A stretch of 15,319 nucleotides of DNA, taken from assembly GCA_016762975.1 (NCBI GenBank), contig JAESUV010000015.1:1-15319 (forward strand), in the 5' to 3' direction. Below are positions 6,087 to 12,940 of the stretch, piece by piece. A program made the translations under genes and the position numbers. The stretch is from Gammaproteobacteria bacterium. Lineage in GTDB: Bacteria > Pseudomonadota > Gammaproteobacteria > Pseudomonadales > Pseudohongiellaceae. Numbering within the stretch: position 1 is the first letter of the stretch; each line of letters starts with the position of its first letter. Below the pieces are notes generated by a model. The model saw only the letters and a program-made list of their open reading frames with translations, did no database searches and was not told where the DNA came from.

Positions 6087-7816
6087 CATTGATTTCATCA
6101 ATGGATAGAGCAATAGGTCTGAATGCAAGCCAAAGAATCGGCATAGTCTGTGCGGCGTTCGCCCTATTTATTCTTGTGTTCTTTGCGTTTGGCTCTGAGG
6201 CACTAGGGCTTTGGCCTGAGTTTATAATAGTCCTCACTTCTGCAGTAGTAGCAATGAAACTGTCCCAGGATCACCGGGGAATAAATACTCTGTTTTTCGC
6301 ACTGCTCGCGTTCGCCATCGTATTCGACCTGTTTAATGTTTTCTTCTTGCAACTGGACGAGCAATTTGGCCCGTATCTAAATCCGACAATAGTCGAACCC
6401 GTGGTCATCGGCTCTAGAGATGGGGATCTGGGGGTTCAGATCAACGCTCTTTTTTACGGAGCCCACCTGTTCGTCTGGATATGCGCATGGGCGGCATTAA
6501 TCGTGCATCATGCCCGACAGCTACGAGAGGGAAAGCTGTATCTGCTGCTCGCACCTGTGTTAATTGCAGGGTCGATCTTCATTCTTCAGTATCAACTTGA
6601 GAACTTTAATTTCGAGTTTGACCGGCCCAAGGAAAGGCTGGACTTCACCTTCCTGGTACTGGAAATAATTGGCGTACAAATCTGTCTACTCTGCGTTTTG
6701 ATGGGCGCGGAACGAGGCCTCGTGCTGATCATCATCGGATTCGTAATCGGCGCAGGTAACGATGTCCTAGCCGTCTTCACCAACTTGGGACTGCAGGAAT
6801 TACAGGCTGTAGGAGGCGATCCAGAGAGGGCCCAAGAACTGAAGGATGAAAAGCTGAGTCTAGATGCCCTGTGGGCGCTGGGAAAGACGATGACACTGCT
6901 AGGCTTGCTCAGCCTGCCCCAACATCACGGTGATTCTGACCGAAGCCACAAACTTAAGGTCCACCTGATTAACCCGAAAGACAACCACTCTGGGACGTCC
7001 ATTTATCTGATGCTATTCTGGCTGCTCACTATCGCACTGGCGATGTTCGCGGTGGCTTATCTACATGAGGAACCACATCTTCTTACGATGTTTATTATCG
7101 TGTTCAGTTCCATCTGTGTTATCGGAATCGCCGAAGCGACGATAAAATTTGACCATGCGGTAGGTTTTCTTAACGTCTATATCACGCAACTCTTTGCAAA
7201 TCAGCTATCTGGAGACAATAGCCCGACAAAGAAACGCGGCACCAGTCGCTGGCTGGAAATATCAGGTCTCGAGAAAGTCATCGCTGATGCCAAGCAATCG
7301 GCTGCGCAGTTACGAGAAGACGTAATCTTCCTTGGCCCGGAAAGAATGAACCGCCCCGCTACAATCATCGACGATTCCAAGAGGACTACTTGCTTTCTAG
7401 TCATGCCATTTAGCATGGACTGGTCGGACAGCGTAGCGCAAAGTCTACGCAAGGTTTGCAGTGAATCAGACATCTACGCACTACGTGGTGACGATATTTT
7501 CAGGCCTACGGACATTCTTGATGATATCTGGAATGGCATCATGCAGTCCCAATTCGTTATTGCCGACATCACCGGTAACAACGCAAACGTGTTCTATGAA
7601 TTAGGTATGGCACACGCAATCGGCATACCCGTGATAGTCCTTGCCCAAGATGCGAGTGTTGTTCCCTTTGACCTGGCATCCCGCCGCATCCTGATCTATG
7701 ACGCAGACAAGCTGGATGAAATGGAAGAGGGGTTGAGAGGAGCAGTCAAGGAAGTCATGAGCTATTATGAGCTCGACAAGGATTCCCAAAACAAAACACC
7801 AAAAGGAGAAAGCTAA
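6083..7816 (+). CDS. polytopic membrane protein with C-terminal deoxyribosyltransferase/TIR-like domain
   Basis: A 577-residue two-part protein. Residues ~19-355 hold about eight to ten hydrophobic segments (near 19-39, 46-60, 68-90, 118-142, 152-170, 186-207, 211-232, 264-279, 306-326, 333-353), with no sensor family I recognise. After a charged linker, residues ~435-560 form a Rossmann-like domain: TTCFLVMPFSMDW, then RGDDIF, IWNGIMQSQFVIADITG, NANVFYELGMAHAIG-IPVIVL, and PFDLASRRILIYD. This pattern belongs to a common bacterial domain related to nucleoside 2-deoxyribosyltransferases and TIR/SLOG folds; the Glu in FYELG (506) matches the catalytic Glu of the deoxyribosyltransferases. A cytoplasmic N-glycosidase acting on a nucleotide such as NAD, gated by the membrane part, is inferred and untested. 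The ATGA overlap with the patatin stop predicts translational coupling and joint action. Confidence 0.8.
   Translation: MTLISSMDRAIGLNASQRIGIVCAAFALFILVFFAFGSEALGLWPEFIIVLTSAVVAMKLSQDHRGINTLFFALLAFAIVFDLFNVFFLQLDEQFGPYLNPTIVEPVVIGSRDGDLGVQINALFYGAHLFVWICAWAALIVHHARQLREGKLYLLLAPVLIAGSIFILQYQLENFNFEFDRPKERLDFTFLVLEIIGVQICLLCVLMGAERGLVLIIIGFVIGAGNDVLAVFTNLGLQELQAVGGDPERAQELKDEKLSLDALWALGKTMTLLGLLSLPQHHGDSDRSHKLKVHLINPKDNHSGTSIYLMLFWLLTIALAMFAVAYLHEEPHLLTMFIIVFSSICVIGIAEATIKFDHAVGFLNVYITQLFANQLSGDNSPTKKRGTSRWLEISGLEKVIADAKQSAAQLREDVIFLGPERMNRPATIIDDSKRTTCFLVMPFSMDWSDSVAQSLRKVCSESDIYALRGDDIFRPTDILDDIWNGIMQSQFVIADITGNNANVFYELGMAHAIGIPVIVLAQDASVVPFDLASRRILIYDADKLDEMEEGLRGAVKEVMSYYELDKDSQNKTPKGES
7803..7808 (+). 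promoter_or_regulatory. Shine-Dalgarno AAGGAG for the mini-ORF
   Basis: AAGGAG lies inside the last codons of the membrane-protein gene, eight bases before the ATG at 7817. It is about 48 bases before the PlsC ATG, so it cannot serve that start directly. It is one of the best Shine-Dalgarno matches in the cluster. Confidence 0.5.
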
Positions 7817-7855
7817 ATGTATCACGGGGAAGATCGGATGATGCGAGCCAATTGA
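7817..7855 (+). CDS. 12-codon mini-ORF bridging membrane protein and PlsC
   Basis: The ATG follows the upstream TAA with no spacer (TAAATG), and the peptide MYHGEDRMMRAN ends in TGA one base before the PlsC ATG (TGAGATG). With AAGGAG well placed before it and none before PlsC, the simplest reading is a translated mini-ORF whose termination lets ribosomes restart on the acyltransferase. Peptide function is not claimed. It could be chance, since it is very short. Confidence 0.35.
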   Translation: MYHGEDRMMRAN

Positions 7856-7856
7856 G

Positions 7857-8666
7857 ATGAGATTCCTTCGCAATATTGGTAAATTTATATTTACCGTAGC
7901 TATGTGGATATTTATTGCACTGCTAACAACCCTACTTCTCTTGTTAATACTCCTACTTATACCCTTCGAGAAGGACCAGCGTCTCTCCCACAGAATCCCC
8001 AATTTTTGGGGTTACTTAATCTGCAAGGTCAACCCACTTTGGAAGGTCAACCTGATTGATCTCGATCTTATTGATAAAAACCAGGGCTTCGTCATCGTAG
8101 CCAATCACACAAGCTTCGCAGACATAATCTGCCTCCACTTGTTACAGAGACACTTCAAATGGGTCGCCAAGGACAGCCTATTTCGTATCCCTGTTATTGG
8201 TTGGGTCATGTCGCTTGTCAGCTATATCCCACTAGAGAGAAACCGCCATGGCAGTATAAAAAGCACTTTTAAGGAAGCTACGAAGTGGTTGCGCAAAGAT
8301 ATCTCTGTGCTGATTTTCCCAGAGGGAACTCGCAGTTCAGGCAGCACACTGGGAAAATTCAAAAACGGTGCTTTTAAGTTAGCGATCGAAGCTCAAAAAC
8401 CCATAATTCCAGTACTTATAGTGGGCTCTGACCAGATCAATGAAAAAGGGAGCTGGCTGCTGTCACCGAGAATGAACGTGACAATCAGAGTGTTTGAACC
8501 GGTGCCGACAGAGGGACTGATTCCCGCAGATTTCGCACAACTTCGCGACAGTGTACACGGCGTATTGGCGGAGAATTACGCAGAATTACGAGACAAAGAA
8601 TCGCCTTCAGCCCAAAGCAGTCTCGAAGGAGATACCTCACTTCCTGCCCGTAGTCTTAAGAATTAA
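7857..8666 (+). CDS. 1-acyl-sn-glycerol-3-phosphate acyltransferase (PlsC family)
   Basis: Membrane-bound acyltransferase of 269 residues that moves an acyl chain to the sn-2 position of lysophosphatidic acid or a related lysolipid. A hydrophobic N-terminal anchor covers roughly residues 9-36. The catalytic box NHTSFAD at 83-89 gives the H-x4-D pair (His84, Asp89), and FPEGTRS at 154-160 is the phosphate-binding motif; VPLERN-like IPLERNR at 124-130 and the IPVLIVG strand at 184-190 complete the family pattern. The last ~35 residues are polar and not conserved-looking. The only in-frame ATG is at 7857 and it lacks its own ribosome binding site, so expression probably depends on coupling to the upstream mini-ORF. 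Whether it is the cell's main PlsC or a specialised one is unknown; its neighbours (patatin, desaturase) favour lipid remodelling. Its end overlaps the convergent desaturase gene. Confidence 0.9.
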   Translation: MRFLRNIGKFIFTVAMWIFIALLTTLLLLLILLLIPFEKDQRLSHRIPNFWGYLICKVNPLWKVNLIDLDLIDKNQGFVIVANHTSFADIICLHLLQRHFKWVAKDSLFRIPVIGWVMSLVSYIPLERNRHGSIKSTFKEATKWLRKDISVLIFPEGTRSSGSTLGKFKNGAFKLAIEAQKPIIPVLIVGSDQINEKGSWLLSPRMNVTIRVFEPVPTEGLIPADFAQLRDSVHGVLAENYAELRDKESPSAQSSLEGDTSLPARSLKN

Positions 8667-9479
8667 TGCTTCATTTAACACTTGGTTTGGCCGGACGCGC
8701 TTCACATCCCAGATCAAACCCACAGCCTCAAAAAGCAGTATCACCCAGTAAAACATGTCGATCTCCCACCAGCGCATACCCGCTTTTGCTGAGCTGGAAA
8801 AACGGTGATGATTGTTATGCCAACCCTCACCGAAGGTGAGTATGGCCACAATAAAGTTGTTGCGTGAATCATCTCGCGTCTCGTAGGTTTTATACCCTCG
8901 AAGGTGACACAAATAGTTCACCGCCGAGCTCTGATGGAGCAATAGTACAGAGCTGAGACACCCCCCTATCGCCATCATAGAGAACCCACCAACCAGAAAT
9001 AGTATTGAATTAAGTAGGAGCGCCGGTACAAAGGAATTTCGATACAACCACGCGAGTTCTGGATAGCGCAGAAAGTCTCGCGCGCCTTTTTCTATAGTGG
9101 ATGTGGGATAGCCACAATCCACGACACTACCAATCCAGCTCTGCCACAATCCTTGCTTGGGAGAATGCACATCCCCGGGTTGATCCGAGTATTTATGGTG
9201 GAGGCGATGTTTTCCGGCAAAAAACACCGCGTTCCCAAACGCTAGTGACGCCATTATCGCCAACGCAAACTGAAACCAGCGACTTGTCTTGAACGCCCGA
9301 TGAGCGAAATAACGATGCATCGAGACCCCAACACCGATTGCCGCAAATGGATAAATTGCTGCAAAAACCAGCCAGTCTGCCTGCTCCGTCTCATTTAGCA
9401 GAGCGAGGATTACAATCCCGTGCAACCCCCCTATCCCGAAGAGCTTTAGCAGTGATGAGGAATTAAATTTCACGCCCAT
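8637..9479 (-). CDS. membrane fatty-acid desaturase
   Basis: Di-iron desaturase of 280 residues that puts a cis double bond into an acyl chain held on CoA or in a lipid. All three histidine boxes are present: HRYFAH at 55-60, HRLHH at 91-95 and HNNHH at 221-225 followed by RF, with GDVHSP at 102-107 as in bacterial and animal delta-9 enzymes. Hydrophobic pairs around 12-28, 37-53, 70-88, 150-170 and 172-190 form the usual membrane hairpins. The start codon overlaps the stop of the radical SAM gene by one base (TAATG), so the two are translationally coupled. The 3' end overlaps the PlsC gene by 30 bp on the other strand. Regiospecificity cannot be read from sequence; delta-9 is the family's commonest activity. 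It needs an electron donor not seen here. Confidence 0.9.
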   Translation of the reverse strand: MGVKFNSSSLLKLFGIGGLHGIVILALLNETEQADWLVFAAIYPFAAIGVGVSMHRYFAHRAFKTSRWFQFALAIMASLAFGNAVFFAGKHRLHHKYSDQPGDVHSPKQGLWQSWIGSVVDCGYPTSTIEKGARDFLRYPELAWLYRNSFVPALLLNSILFLVGGFSMMAIGGCLSSVLLLHQSSAVNYLCHLRGYKTYETRDDSRNNFIVAILTFGEGWHNNHHRFSSSAKAGMRWWEIDMFYWVILLFEAVGLIWDVKRVRPNQVLNEALILKTTGRK

Positions 9480-11065
9480 TATCCGACCACAACGACCTGT
9501 GGATCCTCATTTCTTGCCGGCCTATTGCGATGCCTGCTCGCCATCGCATCATCTGCCAGCGCTTCGTTAAGCTCACCATGCTGATCTATCAGGTTCGTAG
9601 GCTCAAAGTAGTGTCTGTATTTTTCATCTACTGGCAAGCAAGGCGTATAAACGCCGTCTTGCACTTCAGTCGTGCTGAGATGAGTTCTCATTTGTTTCTT
9701 GCGGAAAATAGCCCCCGGGCCGAGAACAGCAGTAGGCGCTAGGATTGCGGCGGCAGTAATCGAAGAAAGTAGCTTTTGATCTCGATTGAGAGAATGCCTG
9801 TAGCGGCGAAGAAACTTAATCTGGTGTCGTAAAAATTTCGACCGGTACCCAGCGAAGCGGCGACCCCGCTTCACAAACTTGAGGGTTTCCTCTTGTGAGT
9901 CGACCCCCTTTAGGCTCAGAGTCGAACCCTCTAGATCGCGCACGTTTGTATTCGGCAGGAACAATTTTTTCTCCACGCAATCCCTGAAAAATGGAGTGCC
10001 AGGGAATGCAATCGCAGTAAATATAAAATTAGGAGCAGGAATTTCCGAATTCTCGCAAATAATATCCAATTCGCGATACATTTCTGCAAGCGTATGCTGG
10101 GTAGGATCATAAACTAATCCGTACTGCACCAATATTCCGCCATCGATCGCTCGCCTCAGGAGTTCAGCTTGATTGTGCTGGCTATTCTGTTTCTTGTTCG
10201 CATTGTCTAGCCACTTGTCATTATCGAAAGACTCTACGCCTACAAACACCGAGATACATCCAGTATCTTTTGCATGGCGAATATTCGCTTCATCCCAGAA
10301 GAACGTATCGGTCACGAATCCACTCCAGTACTTGAATTGACCAGCCAACCTTCTGCGCTGGAATAACTCCAACCTTTCATGAAAGCTTTTCTGGCTAGAC
10401 CCCATAATCTGGTTGTCCTGAAAGAAAAAAATCGGTCGCTTACCCATGTTCTCCATCTGGGCGTCAAGATAACTCAGCGGAGGTACTTCGTAACGCCTGC
10501 CCGCGCTCGTCAGGCTACAGAAGCCACACTGAAAGTTGCAGTTACGCGATGATTCAGCATATCCCAGCCGCTTGATCCAATAAGCAAGGTCATAGCGCGG
10601 ATTGAATTCATCTGCCGCATAAGCAGGCCCAATTGAATCGCAAATGACGTCACGAATCTGATCGACGTCACCCGTGCAGGTATAATCAAAGAATTGTTTG
10701 GAGTATTCAGGTAAGGCACGAACTCCATGGCCCCCTGCTGCTACGATGACCTTTGGGTTCGCGGTCTTAGCATAGGCAGTGACGTGTAACAGGCGATCGA
10801 ACGCCGCGGTCAGGCTGCTGAGCACGAGCATGTCGGGCCACGCAAGCAACTCAGGTTCATATATCTCAATGAAGCCGCTGCTTACTTCGTTATAGAGCTT
10901 AACCTCACACAGTTCCTCGTTGAAGTACCCTGCTAGGAGGACCGGCGCAACGGCATTCGGAACTTGATTACTCCGCTTGATCGGCAGCCTTTCATCAGGG
11001 AAGAAGCAATTAACTATTAGGATTTTCTTGCGGCGTGGAGCAGACGGACTTTGTATCGAATTCAT
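9479..11065 (-). CDS. radical SAM protein with N-terminal B12-binding-like domain
   Basis: A 528-residue radical SAM enzyme. Residues ~13-145 form a Rossmann-like region starting KKILIVNCFFPDERLPI, as in the B12-binding radical SAM class, but no D-x-H-x2-G cobalamin motif is visible. The Fe-S cluster motif CNFQCGFC gives Cys176, Cys180 and Cys183 (C-x3-C-x2-C), followed by the TIM-barrel part to about residue 390 (FFQDNQIMG, SVFVGVESFDND, and FIFTAIAFPGTPF). The last ~130 residues are basic with a short hydrophobic stretch (AAAILAPTAVLGPGAIF) and match no family I know; they may contact the membrane or the substrate. Relatives act on lipids, hopanoids, bacteriochlorophylls and natural products. 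Coupling to a desaturase suggests a lipid or acyl substrate, which is inference. The start is the ATG at 11065 with a weak ATGAGAT before it. Confidence 0.85.
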   Translation of the reverse strand: MNSIQSPSAPRRKKILIVNCFFPDERLPIKRSNQVPNAVAPVLLAGYFNEELCEVKLYNEVSSGFIEIYEPELLAWPDMLVLSSLTAAFDRLLHVTAYAKTANPKVIVAAGGHGVRALPEYSKQFFDYTCTGDVDQIRDVICDSIGPAYAADEFNPRYDLAYWIKRLGYAESSRNCNFQCGFCSLTSAGRRYEVPPLSYLDAQMENMGKRPIFFFQDNQIMGSSQKSFHERLELFQRRRLAGQFKYWSGFVTDTFFWDEANIRHAKDTGCISVFVGVESFDNDKWLDNANKKQNSQHNQAELLRRAIDGGILVQYGLVYDPTQHTLAEMYRELDIICENSEIPAPNFIFTAIAFPGTPFFRDCVEKKLFLPNTNVRDLEGSTLSLKGVDSQEETLKFVKRGRRFAGYRSKFLRHQIKFLRRYRHSLNRDQKLLSSITAAAILAPTAVLGPGAIFRKKQMRTHLSTTEVQDGVYTPCLPVDEKYRHYFEPTNLIDQHGELNEALADDAMASRHRNRPARNEDPQVVVVG

Positions 11066-11372
11066 ATTAATCTCATTATTCTAGAATTCAGCTTATCTTT
11101 CCTGAATACACTAATAATTAGCAATAATCACTGAGGGAAATGTAAGTCGATTAACGATAAGGCCCCCAATGATCCTTCGAACTCTCGCATAACAAGTTAG
11201 AGGAATTTTAGTCTGTGGTCGAGGTTTTTATTCAATCAGTCAATATTATGCACCGGAATGAGGTTTGTGGTTATTCCCTGCCTGCAATTAGATGCACACA
11301 GCAAATAGATGCATGATAAATTCAGTTCATAGATTCATTCTTTCCTGAGAACAAAAGTAAGATGGATAGTAA
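11066..11372. promoter_or_regulatory. divergent intergenic region with TAGATGCA repeats
   Basis: About 300 AT-rich bases between the divergent radical SAM and FAD-oxidoreductase genes must hold both promoters. TAGATGCA occurs twice as a direct repeat (11289-11296 and 11306-11313, 17 bases apart), a spacing that could suit a regulator binding the same side of the helix. No clear -35/-10 pair, tRNA or small gene was identified. Confidence 0.35.
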
Positions 11373-12701
11373 ATGATAAATCAGAAAGCTGTGGATGTAC
11401 TCATCGTAGGAGCTGGCCCGGGAGGAAGTGCAGCGTCTCTTGCTATCGACTATTTCACGACTAAATCTGGATACAAGCCGCTTTCAATTCTGCTTATCGA
11501 CAAACACCCGGCTACCAGAACAAGGGCCAATACAATTCTATTAGATTTCTCCCCAGCGCATGCTATCGAAAAATTCGGTTGCGACGTGATGGAATTTACT
11601 CCATCCACAGATTGGTGCCAGATTTGCCCAGAAGAAGGAGTATTCAATAGATACCCATTGCCCGAATACGTGAGTCAGAAGCGAGAGAAGATTCTGTTCA
11701 ATGCTGGCTTTATGCTGAGACGAAAGCCTGTCTTTGACGTAGGGATTAACCACCTCGAAAACGTGCTCTATACGCAGATTGATAAGCAGGAAAATATTCA
11801 AAGAGTCCACAGCAGCAATCTTGTAGAGCTGACAAGAACAGACCAGGGTACATTCTGTGTCACGCTGGAACATCAACACCAACAGCACAAAATTTTTACG
11901 CGCTATATTATTGTCGCCGACGGAGCAAAGAGTGACACGCTCTCGATGATCGGCGCACAGAAAAAAGGTACGCAAAAACTCGAAACGATAGTGAGCGCGA
12001 ATTTCAAACAAAGCGGAGTAGGCAACACGAAGTACCACAATAACAATAGGTCAATCGAGGCATTGTCGCTGGCAACCCAACAGGGCACCAGTGTATTCGT
12101 CAAAGTTTCGGGAGAAGTCTGCGAGAACAACTACAAACTGGATAACGAGAGAGATCGATCAAAGTTCAAAAAGATCCTTTTGGACGGTGCTCGAAAACTA
12201 GGAGTCGAAGGTGATATCGCCTTCGGGTTCTCGCTGATCCCCATTGTCCTTGAACGTTCTTCTCGAAGTATTTATCAGCAAAATATTCTCGTAATAGGTG
12301 ATGCTAGACATGCGACTACACCTCGTGTTGCTCTGGGCGCTAACGTCGCGATAATGGATGCGGTTAGGGCTGCGAACACACTAGTCAGGATTCATAACAA
12401 TCCCTCTTGGCGAGCACCGTTAGCGCGGTTTTGCTTCAGTTGGCACACTTGGCTAGGAACACACTTATTAACGCTGCTGGGTCGCATCACTACAACTTCG
12501 CAGGCAATAAAGTCAGGCTCGAGAACGAAAAGAGCCTCGGCGCTTACACGCACTTATAAATTCTGGAAAACACAGCTACTGATGTCACTACACTGGCGCG
12601 CCAGTAAGGGGGGGAGCAGACTCTACAGCGAGCACGGTGCAAATAAACTCTTGAGCGAGGCAAGAAGCAAGTCGTTAAGCCAACTTGAGAGTCGCGCATA
12701 A
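11373..12701 (+). CDS. FAD-dependent oxidoreductase (PHBH/geranylgeranyl-reductase-like)
   Basis: Flavoprotein of 442 residues. The dinucleotide-binding motif GAGPGG is at 13-18 in the strand VDVLIVG, an acidic end to the second strand appears in LLIDKHP, the DG motif in IIVADGAKSDTL is at 179-190, and the second FAD motif reads NILVIGDARHATTPRVALGA at 304-323 (Asp310), then NVAIMDAVRAAN. This is the group containing p-hydroxybenzoate-hydroxylase-like monooxygenases, flavin halogenases and geranylgeranyl reductases. The GDARHAT-P version fits monooxygenases and reductases; the halogenase W-x-W-x-I-P motif is not seen. The C-terminal ~90 residues are Arg/Lys/Ser-rich (KSGSRTKRAS, SEARSKSLS) with a hydrophobic patch near 365-375, perhaps a membrane contact. 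It is divergent from the radical SAM/desaturase pair, so a shared pathway that oxidises or reduces a lipid or isoprenoid is plausible but unproven. Its ribosome binding site is weak. Confidence 0.8.
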   Translation: MINQKAVDVLIVGAGPGGSAASLAIDYFTTKSGYKPLSILLIDKHPATRTRANTILLDFSPAHAIEKFGCDVMEFTPSTDWCQICPEEGVFNRYPLPEYVSQKREKILFNAGFMLRRKPVFDVGINHLENVLYTQIDKQENIQRVHSSNLVELTRTDQGTFCVTLEHQHQQHKIFTRYIIVADGAKSDTLSMIGAQKKGTQKLETIVSANFKQSGVGNTKYHNNNRSIEALSLATQQGTSVFVKVSGEVCENNYKLDNERDRSKFKKILLDGARKLGVEGDIAFGFSLIPIVLERSSRSIYQQNILVIGDARHATTPRVALGANVAIMDAVRAANTLVRIHNNPSWRAPLARFCFSWHTWLGTHLLTLLGRITTTSQAIKSGSRTKRASALTRTYKFWKTQLLMSLHWRASKGGSRLYSEHGANKLLSEARSKSLSQLESRA

Positions 12702-12735
12702 GAATGCTATTCGACGATTTCGCAATGCGACTCTT

Positions 12736-12756
12736 GATTCTATCAGCGCAAGAATC
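12736..12756. terminator. possible short hairpin between convergent genes
   Basis: GATTCT and AGAATC form a 6-bp stem with a nine-base loop in the gap between the FAD-oxidoreductase stop and the original end of the TPR gene. There is no T run on either side, so this is a weak candidate. Confidence 0.2.
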
Positions 12757-12776
12757 GAATCATTGCCAAGGAGCGC

Positions 12777-12940
12777 TTAAAGGAAGGAAAGGCCCATGTG
12801 TTCCTCAACCCTCAACCAGCGAGAGTCCGATTTAACCTCTTCGGTAACAACATCCGTCATATAAATCGGAAAACCCGCCTCAATATAACGGTCGAAACTG
12901 GCAAAGATCATGTCCAGATCACCAAGCCTGCCGCGCAGTG
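12777..12940 (-). other. out-of-frame C-terminal tail of the TPR protein
   Basis: Just before the TPR gene's stop, another frame on the same strand opens. It reads ALRGRLGDLDMIFASF, then YIEAGFPIYMTDVV, and ends SRWLRVEEHMGLSFL with TAA at 12779-12777. This is the kind of ending expected for the family (a last helical repeat, then 'DPRF-x-LLERMGL'). The frame is open only from about 12953, after a TGA. The present stop at 12910-12908 is therefore best explained by a one- or two-base indel between 12908 and 12953, real or from sequencing. Confidence 0.6.

Noticed and set aside
11373..12701. Flavin-dependent halogenase
   Set aside because: The FAD motifs fit, but the W-x-W-x-I-P motif and the usual catalytic Lys context are not seen.
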